From assembly GCA_022561975.1 (NCBI GenBank), contig JADFQD010000004.1, forward strand, positions 1 through 58,451: a DNA stretch of 58,451 nucleotides, in the 5' to 3' direction. The notes below the pieces were generated by a model. The model saw only the letters and a list, made by a program, of their open reading frames with translations. It had not been told where the DNA came from and made no database searches. A program made the translations under genes and the position numbers. Of this stretch, positions 35,329 through 45,015 are shown one piece after another. The first letter of the stretch is position 1. Every line of letters starts with the position of its first letter. This stretch comes from Acidobacteriota bacterium (lineage in GTDB: Bacteria; Acidobacteriota; Thermoanaerobaculia; Multivoradales; JAHEKO01).

Positions 35329-36276
35329 ATGATGTCCAAAGATCTGATCTCGATCCACGACCTGTCCGCTAGCGCGGTGAGCGCGCTGCTCGACCTTGCG
35401 GCCGAAGTCAAGGCCGACCCGCGGCGGTTCGCCACCGCGCTTTCCGGCAAGAGCCTGGCAATGCTGTTCGAGAAATCCTCGACTCGCACGCGGGTCAGCT
35501 TCGAGGTCGGCATGTTCCAACTCGGTGGCCAGGCTCTCTTTCTGTCCGCGCGGGATATCCAGCTCGGTCGCGGCGAGCCGATCTCCGATACCGCGGCGGT
35601 CCTTTCGCGCTACGTCGATGGCGTCATGGCACGTACCTTTGCCCATCAGACGGTGCTGGATCTGGCCGCTCACGGCTCTATTCCGGTGATCAACGGCCTG
35701 ACCGACGATCTTCATCCCTGCCAGGCGCTGACTGACTACTTCAGCCTCGGCGAGGTCTTCGGAGGGCTGGATAGGCTTGCGGGGCGCAAGATCGCCTACG
35801 TGGGTGATGGCAACAACATGGCGCATTCTCTTCTTCACGGCGCGCCCAAGGTGGGCATGAACGTTGCTGTGGCGACACCGAAGGGGTACGAGGTCCAGGA
35901 CGCCTATCTGGACAACGCCCGCCGGGATGCCGAAGCTGCCGGCACCTCGGTCGAGACCACCCACGATCCGAGAGCGGCGGTGGCCGGAGCGAGTTGCGTC
36001 TACACCGACGTCTGGGCTTCCATGGGTCAGGAAGAAGAGGCGGAGGAGCGTTTGAAGGCGTTCGAGGGGTTTACCGTGGATGCCGAGCTGATGGCCGCTG
36101 CGGCTCCGGAGGCCGTTTTCTTGCACTGCCTTCCGGCCCACCGCGGCGAAGAAGTTGCGGCCGCCGTCGCGGACGGTCCACAGAGCCGCATTTTCGACCA
36201 GGCCGAGAATCGACTGCATGTTCAAAAGGCGATCATGGTCGAGCTGATGGGCGATCGAAGACGATCGGATTCGTGA
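35329..36276 (+). CDS. argF: Ornithine carbamoyltransferase
   Basis: FEKSSTRTRVSFEVGMFQLGG, DDLHPCQALTDYF, VGDGNNMAHSLL, VFLHCLPAHRGEEV. Confidence 0.93.
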   Translation: MMSKDLISIHDLSASAVSALLDLAAEVKADPRRFATALSGKSLAMLFEKSSTRTRVSFEVGMFQLGGQALFLSARDIQLGRGEPISDTAAVLSRYVDGVMARTFAHQTVLDLAAHGSIPVINGLTDDLHPCQALTDYFSLGEVFGGLDRLAGRKIAYVGDGNNMAHSLLHGAPKVGMNVAVATPKGYEVQDAYLDNARRDAEAAGTSVETTHDPRAAVAGASCVYTDVWASMGQEEEAEERLKAFEGFTVDAELMAAAAPEAVFLHCLPAHRGEEVAAAVADGPQSRIFDQAENRLHVQKAIMVELMGDRRRSDS

Positions 36277-36322
36277 ATCGCAAGGGCAAGATCAAGCCGC
36301 GATTGTCTGGCAAGGCGTCTTG

Positions 36323-36349
36323 GCCTGACCCGTGATGAGAAGGTCAGGC
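36323..36349. terminator. Stem-loop between convergent genes, candidate bidirectional terminator
   Basis: gcctgacc-cgtgatgagaa-ggtcaggc, 8-bp stem. Confidence 0.4.
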
Positions 36350-36370
36350 TAGCGATTGCTTCCCTTGTGC

Positions 36371-37843
36371 TCAGTTCAAATAGCCGAGCGCCTTCAGAGC
36401 TTCGATCGTCGCGTCGCTTTGGTTCGCCGCTTCGCCGCCTTCCACGATGCGCTTCGGTTGCTTCATCCAGGCGAAGAGTTCGGTGCGTAGGGCCCTGGCC
36501 TCGCTCCGTCTGCGGTCGATGAGATCGCGGGTCTCACCGGGGTCGGCGTCGAGATCGAACAGCTGGTAGGACATTGGCAGGCCCCGCCCGCTCCGCTTCG
36601 GATGATAGATGAGCTTCCACTCGAGGCTTTGAACGCTCCGGTAGTGCATCCAGCCTTGCTCTCCGGACTCAGAGAAGGCGTAACGAAAGCGATCGGAATC
36701 GATGGCCGAATCCACGGCTGAAGCCTTGGTAGGTGGGTGCAGAAAGTCGATGAGACTGGAGCCCTCGAGCCCTTCGACATCACGCTCCGGAGCCACGAGA
36801 TCGCGGAAGGTCGGATACAGATCAATCAGCTCGACCGGCCGCTCGACACGACGCTCGCCATCGATGGCCGCCGGGTACCAAAAAAAGAGCGGCACCCGAG
36901 ACGTGCTGTTGTACGGCAGGCGACCGTGCTTCAACTCGTCGTGCTGCCCGAGACCCTCGCCGTGATCTGACGTGAAGACCACCAGCGCGTTCTCCAGCAG
37001 ACCCAGATCTCGGGCGCGGTCGAGAAACGACCGGATCGCACGATCGACCAGGAGAATATTGGCATCGTATTGCGCGATGTAGTAGTCGAGCTCCTGCCTC
37101 CCGTCGAGGATCTCTTGTCGCGGAAACCAGCTGCCGATTTTCCGCTCGCCGGTGTAGTAGGGGTCCCCTAGAAAGGGGTTCTCGACGCCTTCGGGCTGCA
37201 CATAGGGTGAGTGAGGCTCGAGGTAATGGAGCCAGACGAAGAGCTTTGGATCCTCCAGGTGCGCCTCGAGCAGACGTATTCCGGCGGCCGTGATTCTTTC
37301 GCCGCTCAGGACCTTTCTCCACTGGAGCGGCGTCTTTGGCGGCACCTTTTCCAGTTTCCAGGGCTCGACAAACTCGTCGAACCCCTGGTTCCAACCCAGC
37401 TCCGACGACAACACGGCGTTGCCGATCACGGCCAGGGTCGTGTACCCACTGTCTTGGAATAGCTCCGGAAGCGTCTCGTACTCCCCCGGCAATCGGATGG
37501 CCGCCCGGTGCGTCAGGCTTGTTGTCTGGGGATAGCGCCCCGTGAACATCGAGGCCATCGAGGCGCCGGTCTTGGGCCACTGGGCGATGGCGCGGTCGAA
37601 GACGACACCTTCGGCCGCCAGCGAATCCAGGGACGGTGACGTGGCACGAGGATAGCCGTAGGTGCCGAGATGATCGGCTCGCAGAGTGTCGACGACGATC
37701 AGGAACACTCGGGCCGGTGGCTCGATCGCGGTGTCTTCTCCGCCAGTGCCACCGCCGCAGCCGCTGACCCAGGTCAGCGCCAGGCAGCCGAGCAGGGAAG
37801 AGGCGCCGGCCAGTGGCCGGCAAGGTCGCACCCGGAGCGTCAT
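36371..37843 (-). CDS. Sulfatase-like (alkaline phosphatase superfamily) lipoprotein
   Basis: Lipobox-like WVSGC; VFLIVVDTLRADHLGTYGYPRATSPSLDSLA; VFTSDHGEGLGQHDELKHGRLPY; ends ALGYLN. Confidence 0.87.
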   Translation of the reverse strand: MTLRVRPCRPLAGASSLLGCLALTWVSGCGGGTGGEDTAIEPPARVFLIVVDTLRADHLGTYGYPRATSPSLDSLAAEGVVFDRAIAQWPKTGASMASMFTGRYPQTTSLTHRAAIRLPGEYETLPELFQDSGYTTLAVIGNAVLSSELGWNQGFDEFVEPWKLEKVPPKTPLQWRKVLSGERITAAGIRLLEAHLEDPKLFVWLHYLEPHSPYVQPEGVENPFLGDPYYTGERKIGSWFPRQEILDGRQELDYYIAQYDANILLVDRAIRSFLDRARDLGLLENALVVFTSDHGEGLGQHDELKHGRLPYNSTSRVPLFFWYPAAIDGERRVERPVELIDLYPTFRDLVAPERDVEGLEGSSLIDFLHPPTKASAVDSAIDSDRFRYAFSESGEQGWMHYRSVQSLEWKLIYHPKRSGRGLPMSYQLFDLDADPGETRDLIDRRRSEARALRTELFAWMKQPKRIVEGGEAANQSDATIEALKALGYLN

Positions 37844-37914
37844 GGCTCGGAATCTATCCCAATCGGTGTAGGTGCCCGTCGGGCTGCTAGCCGGGCCGCT
37901 CGAGACGCGTTGCG

Positions 37915-39084
37915 CTACAGCGACGATTTGCCGAAGTTGGCCGACAGGGTTTCGAGGTCGATCTCGTCGATGACCCCGTCACGATTCAAATCCCAGATCA
38001 AGCCGTAACCGGGGTCCGCGCTGTCGAGTCCGAATCGGAGCGCGAGACCCACCAGGTCGACTCCGTCGACTGCACAGTCGAAGTTCACATCGCCCGGCAG
38101 CACCGTGCGCCCGGTGATGGCGTAGATCGCGATCCCGCGATTGAGGATATTGGGTGGTTCCGCTAGGTCCTGGGCGATTACCCGCAGCACCGCCCGGCAC
38201 CCAAGGGCCTTGCTGCCCCTATGGGTCAGCACCACTTTTGTGGCGTCGCCGTCGCTCTCGGTGCCGTCGGTAACTACGTTGCCGTTGATCAGGAGCTGGG
38301 TCTTCCGCAGGTCGAGCCCGGATCCGTTCTTGAAGTCGTAGACAGGAATCGTGATTTTGCTGCTGCCGGAAATTTCATTGGGCAGCGGTCCGGGCTCGAA
38401 GTTGCCAATGACCGGCGGCTGCGAGTCGATCCCGTTCAGAAGGTCGGCGAAAGCGTCCGTTAGTTTTTCGTAGCCGGCGGCGTTGAGGTGCCCGACCACG
38501 TCCTTTGGATCCTGGTCATAGTAGTCGGCGAAGTAGCCGGGCACGATCTCGGGATCGAAGATATCGTAGGCGTCGGCGAAGCTGAGGTCGCGGCCGACGG
38601 CCAACTCTCGGAGCTCGCCGACGAAGGTGGCCGTGGTCCTGTTGTGCCGGTCGCGCTTAGCCTGCGGTGACCTCGGAATAATCGAAGACAGTACGGCTTC
38701 GATTCCGGCGTCGCGAGTCTTGGAGATCATTGCATCGAGGTTGGCGAGCGTGCTCTCGATCGACAGCTCGCCGGTGAAGATGGCGCTGACGTCGTTGGTG
38801 CCTTCCATCAACAGCAGCACGTCACCACCCACACGGAGGGCCGATTCGATGCGCGACAGGCCGATGGCGGTTCTCTCGCCGGGCTCGCCGAGATTGACCA
38901 CCTCCGAGCCCTCGTCGAGTTTCTTCTCGAGTCTTCGGGGATAGCCCAGCCCCTCCTCGTCGCCGGTTCCGGCCGTGAGTGAGTCTCCAAAGGCCAGGAC
39001 CTTGACCGCCGCCGTGGGACCTGCCATCGCGCAGCCGACAAGCAACGCGGTCATGAGAACAGCTGCCGGCGAAGGTCTCGTCAT
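37915..39084 (-). CDS. SGNH/GDSL hydrolase with C-terminal type I dockerin-like repeats
   Basis: VLAFGDSLTAGTG, MEGTNDVS, GHLNAAGYEKL; C-term GDVNFDCAVDGVDLVGLALRFG...WDLNRDGVIDEIDLETLSANFG. Confidence 0.85.
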   Translation of the reverse strand: MTRPSPAAVLMTALLVGCAMAGPTAAVKVLAFGDSLTAGTGDEEGLGYPRRLEKKLDEGSEVVNLGEPGERTAIGLSRIESALRVGGDVLLLMEGTNDVSAIFTGELSIESTLANLDAMISKTRDAGIEAVLSSIIPRSPQAKRDRHNRTTATFVGELRELAVGRDLSFADAYDIFDPEIVPGYFADYYDQDPKDVVGHLNAAGYEKLTDAFADLLNGIDSQPPVIGNFEPGPLPNEISGSSKITIPVYDFKNGSGLDLRKTQLLINGNVVTDGTESDGDATKVVLTHRGSKALGCRAVLRVIAQDLAEPPNILNRGIAIYAITGRTVLPGDVNFDCAVDGVDLVGLALRFGLDSADPGYGLIWDLNRDGVIDEIDLETLSANFGKSSL

Positions 39085-40160
39085 CAGCGCACCGTGTTCC
39101 ATCGGAGCGCCGCAGATCGGCCCGGACGGGTCCACTGCAGAACGGGTCCGGTCGGGGTCAGCTTGGCGAGGACGGGTCGAAGATCGCCGGCGTCCTCGAG
39201 CCGAGCCCGTCGAAGAACGGGCGAGTCGCCGTCCAAGTCGGTCACCGCCCAGCCTCTGGGCCGAGCGGTGCGGTAGATCACCAAGAGCCTGCCGTCAGAA
39301 CGCGCCAGGGTCGGGAAGACCGATCCGTGAGGGGTCACAGCTCGTTCGCGCCGCCATTCGCCCGAACGAAACTCGCGCGCCAGCAGTCGGTATTCGCCAT
39401 CGTCCATTCGGCCCCAGACCAGGGTCGCCCCGCGGCCCGAACCGGCGAGCACGGGGGTGATGTCCGGCGTTGTGTTGTCGGCACCAACGCGGGCGGGCGA
39501 GGACCAGGTCGCGCCCTCGCGGAGAGTCCAAAAGATCTCGTCGTCCGAGCCGTCGTAGCGACTCCAAGCGAGTAGGATTTCACCGCCCGCGAGCGTGACT
39601 CCGCTGAGACCCGTCTGACTGCCCGGACCGGGTCGGGAGACCGTTTGTGTCGGCCCCCAATCCACCCCGGTCCACTCGGCGAATCGCACCGCCATTGTGC
39701 GCTGGCTCTCGCCCTCGAGCCAAGCAGCGCCGGCCAGCTGACCTTGGTGGACCAGGAGCACGGGCCGCAGCTGGAGCGCCTCACGCTGCTCGAGCGCCGG
39801 CAGCCGGGTGCCGTTGTGTCCGGTGGAGGCCACCAGGAACACGGAGGTTTCGGAGCCAGAGGAGCCGGCGATCTCGGATCTGCGCACGCCGACGGCCACC
39901 CAGCCCAAACCGGTCTCGGCGATGCCGGTCAGGGTCTCCTCGGGGCGGAGGGAGACGCGGCTGCGACCCCGATCACTCTTGACCCGGGCCCAACCCGACC
40001 GCGACAGGAGCACCAAATGGCTCGAGCTGTCGGTGGGCTGGATCGCGGTGACCGGTCCTCGATTCCTGTGGGTTCGGGCCGCGGTCGGCGCGGCGAACAA
40101 CAGGAGGATGACCGGAATCGCGCAAAGCTCGGTGGGCAAGCGGCGCATGGCGGACCGCAA
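39084..40160 (-). CDS. Secreted hypothetical protein, possibly beta-propeller-like
   Basis: Signal peptide; WARVKSDRGRSRVSLRPEETLTG, repeated W-containing blade-like segments; stop/start overlap with SGNH gene. Confidence 0.55.
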   Translation of the reverse strand: MRSAMRRLPTELCAIPVILLLFAAPTAARTHRNRGPVTAIQPTDSSSHLVLLSRSGWARVKSDRGRSRVSLRPEETLTGIAETGLGWVAVGVRRSEIAGSSGSETSVFLVASTGHNGTRLPALEQREALQLRPVLLVHQGQLAGAAWLEGESQRTMAVRFAEWTGVDWGPTQTVSRPGPGSQTGLSGVTLAGGEILLAWSRYDGSDDEIFWTLREGATWSSPARVGADNTTPDITPVLAGSGRGATLVWGRMDDGEYRLLAREFRSGEWRRERAVTPHGSVFPTLARSDGRLLVIYRTARPRGWAVTDLDGDSPVLRRARLEDAGDLRPVLAKLTPTGPVLQWTRPGRSAALRWNTVR

Positions 40161-40252
40161 GATCCTACGGTGGCGGGACGGGGGCTGTCAACGGCGGCCC
40201 TTGGGCTACAATCCCGGGGCGATTCCGGCACTCGCCGGATGAAAGTCCTCCC

Positions 40253-41887
40253 ATGAAGCCCCTTATTCGAAGTCACTCCGCCGCGGGTGTGCTCACTGCT
40301 TGGTTCCTGATCGCGGCCTGCGCAGCGCCGGACCTCGGTCCGGTGCCCGAAAATACCTCGCATCTCTGGGGCAAGGACGGCGAGCGCTGGCGCCCGGCCG
40401 AGCGGCTGCCGGACTTCTCACATGCCGGCTATCGCGCCGGCGACGAGCCGATTCCGAAGGTCCCGGTGGTGGCCAATGTCAAGGATTTCGGGGCGACGGG
40501 AGACGGTGTGACCGACGACAGCCGGGCATTCCTCGAGGCGATCAAGACGACGTCGAACGGGGCGATTCTGATTCCCGCGGGCCGCTATCTGATCACCAGA
40601 CCGCTCCTGATCGGCAAGAGCAACCTGGTGTTGCGCGGCGAGAGCCGGGACTCGACGGTGCTCTACTTCCCGAGGACTCTCAAGCAGGCCTTCAAGAAGG
40701 GCAAGGACGGGGGGCCGACCGGGTGGTCCTGGGGTGGTGCTTGGATCTGGGCCAATCCGGACCTGCGCCGCGGTGATTCGAACGCCCCGGTCTGGCATCG
40801 AGGCGAGAGGCTCGCCGAGGTGACCAAGATCGCGCTCAAGGGCCAGACCTGGATCAAGGTCTCGGATACCCGCGGGATTGAGCCGGGGCAGATGGTGAGG
40901 CTGATTCAGCACGAAAGCGACGGCTCGCTGGCGCTCTCGATGCACGCCGGTCATCCGCTGAGGGGCAGGTGCATCATCGACATCCCAGGTTTCCAGACCA
41001 TCAATTGGCTGCTCGAGGTGACTCGTATCGAGGGCAAGAAAGTGCATTTCGACCGTCCCCTTCGGCTCGATGTCAAGCCCGAGTGGAAAGCCCAGCTCTT
41101 CGAGGCCGTGATCGAGATCGAAGAAGTCGGCATCGAGCACCTGACGATAGAGTTTCCCGTGCGGCCGTATCCCGGCCACCATAACGAGCCCGGGGCGAAC
41201 GCCATAAGCCTCGGGCACGCCTACAACAGCTGGGTGCGCGATGTGGCGATCCTGAACGCGGACAACGGCATCTTCTTCTGGTACGCACGCTACTGCACGG
41301 CCCAGAACGTAGTGATTGCCGGTCGTGCCGGGCACTACGGTTTCAATCTGGGCGGCGCCCAGGACAGCCTCGTGACGCGGTTCCGGATCGAGAATCGCAA
41401 CATCCACGACACCTCGCTGAGCAACATGGCCAATGGCAATGTCTACTCCTGGGGCAAGGGACGCAACATCAATTTCGACCACCACCGAGGAGCGGCCTTT
41501 CAGAACTTGAGCTCTAGAATCCACGTCGGCCTTCCCAACCGCCTGTGGGTATCGAGCGCCACGAAGACCGGACATTACACGGCAGCGCACGAGACCTACT
41601 GGAACATCCGTCCCCGGGCGGAGATCCGGAGGCTCGAAACCTGGCCGGCCCAGAACATCATCGGTCGGATAGGCAGGTCCGAGAAGGCTAGGTCGGATCA
41701 GCTCGATCGCTGGCTCGAGCACGTCGATAAGCTCGAGCCCGAGGATCTGCACCTCGCGCAGTGGCACCGTCGCACGAGCCGCCCCATGCCGAAACGGCCC
41801 AGGTTTCCGAAGGCCTTGCCGGAGGGATTGGTCACTAATACCAGCGTCGGGGGCGGAGTTCCTCCGCGCGATCTGGCGCGGAAATGA
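40253..41887 (+). CDS. Pectate-lyase-superfamily / right-handed beta-helix lipoprotein
   Basis: NVKDFGATGDGVTDDSRAFLEAIKTTSNGAILIPAGRYLITRPLLIGKSNLVLRGES. Confidence 0.85.
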   Translation: MKPLIRSHSAAGVLTAWFLIAACAAPDLGPVPENTSHLWGKDGERWRPAERLPDFSHAGYRAGDEPIPKVPVVANVKDFGATGDGVTDDSRAFLEAIKTTSNGAILIPAGRYLITRPLLIGKSNLVLRGESRDSTVLYFPRTLKQAFKKGKDGGPTGWSWGGAWIWANPDLRRGDSNAPVWHRGERLAEVTKIALKGQTWIKVSDTRGIEPGQMVRLIQHESDGSLALSMHAGHPLRGRCIIDIPGFQTINWLLEVTRIEGKKVHFDRPLRLDVKPEWKAQLFEAVIEIEEVGIEHLTIEFPVRPYPGHHNEPGANAISLGHAYNSWVRDVAILNADNGIFFWYARYCTAQNVVIAGRAGHYGFNLGGAQDSLVTRFRIENRNIHDTSLSNMANGNVYSWGKGRNINFDHHRGAAFQNLSSRIHVGLPNRLWVSSATKTGHYTAAHETYWNIRPRAEIRRLETWPAQNIIGRIGRSEKARSDQLDRWLEHVDKLEPEDLHLAQWHRRTSRPMPKRPRFPKALPEGLVTNTSVGGGVPPRDLARK

Positions 41888-43296
41888 GCCGCTTTCCGAA
41901 ACTCACGCGAAGGGCTGCGATCGAGTTCTCCGTCTCGGCCGCCCTCTTGTCGATGCTGGCCTGCGGCGAGAGTGGCGGCGAGAGTGGTCACAGGGGTTTC
42001 CCGGACTTCTCGGCCGAGTCCGGCCTCGATCGTCCCAACGTGCTTCTGGTGTTGATTGACGCCCTGCGTCGGGATCACCTCGGCACGTATGGCTACCCGT
42101 TGCCGACCACGCCCGGTATCGACATCCTCGCGGCCGAGAGCACCGTTTTTACACGTGGCTACAGTCACTCTACTTGGACCAAGCCGTCGGTCGCTACGCT
42201 CTTTACTTCCCTCTATCCGGATCAGCACGGGCAGGGTCGGGTGGGATTCGAAGGTGAGGCGGGTTTTCAAACCGATGTCTTGCCCAAACGGCTCACCACT
42301 CTTGCCGAACGGTTCAAGCGGGCCGGATACCGCACCGGTTCTATCGGGACCAACGTCCATATCCAGAAGAAGACCGGTTTCGCGCAAGGCTTCGACCACT
42401 TCTATAACAAACGGCTGACGGTCGCCTACCGGGTCAACGAGCTCGTGAAGGAGTGGTTCGAGTCCGGAGATCAACAAGTGCCGTTCTTCGCCTACGTTCA
42501 TTACATGGACGTCCATTTCCCGTACAACCGGCAGCTGCCGGATGAGACCGGCCGTTTCGGCAGTGTTCGCACCACACCGCCGGTGCCGATGCATTGGACG
42601 CAGGTCTCCAAATGGGCCGAGAAGCATCTAAATCCGAGCAATCTCGCCGCTCTGATCGCGCGCTACGATCGAGAGATCGCCTACACCGACCGCGCCTTCG
42701 GCGAGCTCTGGGCCTGGCTCGGTGAGACCGGACGACTGGAGAACACGATCGTGGTCCTGGTCGCCGATCACGGCGAGGGCTTCAACGAGCACGGCGAACT
42801 CCAGCACGGCTACGCTCCTCACGAGGAAGTGACCGCGATCCCGTTCATGATTCGGCTGCCGCCGGTCTACCGGCTCGAGCCGGGAAGGAGCCACGAGATG
42901 GTCGGGCTCGTAGATGTCATGCCCACCCTGCTCGACCTGGTCGGCCTGAGCGTGCCAAAGAATGCTCAGGGGCGAAGCCTCGTGCCGCTACTAGCGGGCG
43001 AGCCACTCCGGGAGCGCCCGATCTACATCGAAGGTCCAGGCATCCGCGGTCTGCGCGGCTCGACTCACGCCCTGTTCTCACCCGAAGAGGGCGAAGACCA
43101 GTGCTTCGACAACCAGGCCGATCCACTGGAGCAATCGCCGCTCGAAGCTCCCTTGCCCGAGATCTGCGCCCGCATGGCTGCTGCGCTCGAGGGGCTGGCT
43201 GCCCAGTTCGAGCTCATTGCCGAGGGAGAGGAGTCTCCGGTGACCCTCGATGCCGAGGAGGTCGAGACGCTACGAGCGCTCGGGTACCTGGACTAG
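41884..43296 (+). CDS. Sulfatase-like (alkaline phosphatase superfamily) protein
   Basis: PNVLLVLIDALRRDHLGTYGYPLPTTPGIDILA; VVLVADHGEGFNEHGELQHG; ends ALGYLD. Confidence 0.88.
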   Translation: MSRFPKLTRRAAIEFSVSAALLSMLACGESGGESGHRGFPDFSAESGLDRPNVLLVLIDALRRDHLGTYGYPLPTTPGIDILAAESTVFTRGYSHSTWTKPSVATLFTSLYPDQHGQGRVGFEGEAGFQTDVLPKRLTTLAERFKRAGYRTGSIGTNVHIQKKTGFAQGFDHFYNKRLTVAYRVNELVKEWFESGDQQVPFFAYVHYMDVHFPYNRQLPDETGRFGSVRTTPPVPMHWTQVSKWAEKHLNPSNLAALIARYDREIAYTDRAFGELWAWLGETGRLENTIVVLVADHGEGFNEHGELQHGYAPHEEVTAIPFMIRLPPVYRLEPGRSHEMVGLVDVMPTLLDLVGLSVPKNAQGRSLVPLLAGEPLRERPIYIEGPGIRGLRGSTHALFSPEEGEDQCFDNQADPLEQSPLEAPLPEICARMAAALEGLAAQFELIAEGEESPVTLDAEEVETLRALGYLD

Positions 43297-43371
43297 CCTG
43301 CTGAACACAAATACGGTCACGTATTGAAGCGCGCTGCAACATCGTGGGCGGCGTGGCGTTCCCTCTTGGCA

Positions 43372-44430
43372 TCACCCGACGAGGTGCGACCAACCTCGGT
43401 AGGCCGAGATGTGGTCGGGAACGTTGTGCACGCGGAGGATATCGATGGCGCCCTCGCAGAGCCGTAGCGAGGCCCCAATCGTAGCCAGGTCTTGGTCACG
43501 AACGCCGGATGTGAACCCCTTCATGAACGACTTGCGCGAGTGACCGATGAGCGTACGCAGTCCGTGTCGCCGGAAGCGCCCGGCATGGCGAAGCAGCTCG
43601 AGCGACTGAAGCGGGTTCTTGCCGAAACCGATGCCGGGATCGACGATGAGCCGGTTGAGATCCAGACCGGCGGACTCCCAGGCCACGAGCCGCTCTTCCA
43701 GCCATTTTTCGACCTCGTCCACCGGGTCGCAATCGGGCGGCAACGTGACCTTGGGATCCACGGGCAGCGTCAACTGGTGCAGGGCGACCCAGTCTGCGCC
43801 GCTCGACCTGGCGAGGTCGATCATTCGAGACGACGTGAGCCCGCTGACGTCGTTGACGATGTCGATGCCAAGCTCGAGGGCTCGCTCGGCGACTTCCGGG
43901 TGGTAGGTATCGACGCTGACCAGGGGACGCACCAGAGCTTGCGAGGAGTTACCGTACTTGGCGACCAAAGGCTCGAGGACGGGAGCGAGTCGTGACCATT
44001 CGACCTCGGGTCCGATCGGTTGCGCGCCGGGGCGTGTGGACTCGGCACCGACGTCGATGATCTGGGCTCCGGCTCTGACCATCTCTTCGACCTGCGGCTC
44101 GACCCGGTTCCAGTCCGTATGAAGGCCGCCATCCGAAAACGAGTCCGGCGTCACGTTGACAATGCCCATCCAGAGCGGAATGTGATGCCGTAGCTCGGTG
44201 GACCAGTCGAGCAGCGTCTTCGGACCCCGACCGGGAATCGTCAGCCGTGGCTGGAGAGAGATCAGGGGCGTTAGAACGAAACCGCGCAGGTGGAGGTCAC
44301 GGTGGGGGATCGTCAGTTCCGGCGTCAAGATGATCTCGTCGCCCCAGAGCAGGATGTCGATGTCGATAGGCCGGGGCGACCAGCGCTGTCCTTCTTCGGC
44401 TCGGGCGGCTCGCCCACGAGACCCTTCCAT
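43372..44430 (-). CDS. folP: Dihydropteroate synthase with N-terminal FolK C-terminal fragment
   Basis: WSPRPIDIDILLWGDEIILTPELTIPHRDLHLRGFVLTPL (HPPK C-terminal part) then MGIVNVTPDSFSDGG...IIDVGAESTRPGA...DPGIGFGK (DHPS). Confidence 0.85.
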   Translation of the reverse strand: MEGSRGRAARAEEGQRWSPRPIDIDILLWGDEIILTPELTIPHRDLHLRGFVLTPLISLQPRLTIPGRGPKTLLDWSTELRHHIPLWMGIVNVTPDSFSDGGLHTDWNRVEPQVEEMVRAGAQIIDVGAESTRPGAQPIGPEVEWSRLAPVLEPLVAKYGNSSQALVRPLVSVDTYHPEVAERALELGIDIVNDVSGLTSSRMIDLARSSGADWVALHQLTLPVDPKVTLPPDCDPVDEVEKWLEERLVAWESAGLDLNRLIVDPGIGFGKNPLQSLELLRHAGRFRRHGLRTLIGHSRKSFMKGFTSGVRDQDLATIGASLRLCEGAIDILRVHNVPDHISAYRGWSHLVG

Positions 44431-44514
44431 GGATGACTTCCCTGGATGGGCAAAAGCACCGCTTGACAGAAATGAGGGTCGGCACGAGAATGGGACCCAT
44501 CGACGGAGGGAATC

Positions 44515-45015
44515 ATGAAATCCAAGTATTTGCCCATGATGGCTACGGTCCTTCTCGGCTTCGGCTGCGCACCGCCGGTGGAGGAGCCAACGGCCGCAGC
44601 TCCAGCGGTGGATTTGGAAGCGACGCGGGACGCGCTGATGGCGGCAGACAAGGCGTGGTCCGAGTCGGTCGGTGAGACGGACGAATTCCTCTCGTACATC
44701 GCGGACGACGCTCACTTTATGCCCTTCGGCGCTCCCCTCGCCCGGGGTGACGCGATTCGCACGACCTGGGAACACCTCGTTTCGATGCCCGGTTTCGCCC
44801 TCGAGTGGGAGGCGACGGGTGCCGACGTCGCGGAGTCCGGCGAACTCGGTTACACCCTCGGCACGTTCGAGCTCACTAGCGAGCAGGACGGGGCCTCCAT
44901 GGTGACCGTTGGCAAGTATGTGACCGTCTGGAGCAAGCAGGCCGATGGCTCCTGGAAAGTTCAGGTCGATTGCTTCAACGCCGACGGACCTCCGATGGCC
45001 GCCGAAGAATCGTAA
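44515..45015 (+). CDS. DUF4440/SnoaL-like lipoprotein
   Basis: Lipobox LLGFGC; LMAADKAWSESVGETDEFLSYIADDAHFMPFGAPLARG...GKYVTVWSKQADGSWKVQVDCFNADG. Confidence 0.8.
   Translation: MKSKYLPMMATVLLGFGCAPPVEEPTAAAPAVDLEATRDALMAADKAWSESVGETDEFLSYIADDAHFMPFGAPLARGDAIRTTWEHLVSMPGFALEWEATGADVAESGELGYTLGTFELTSEQDGASMVTVGKYVTVWSKQADGSWKVQVDCFNADGPPMAAEES

Noticed and set aside
40418-41767. 449-aa minus-strand ORF opposite the beta-helix protein
   Set aside because: Antisense shadow without domain motifs; the plus-strand protein has pectate-lyase superfamily motifs.
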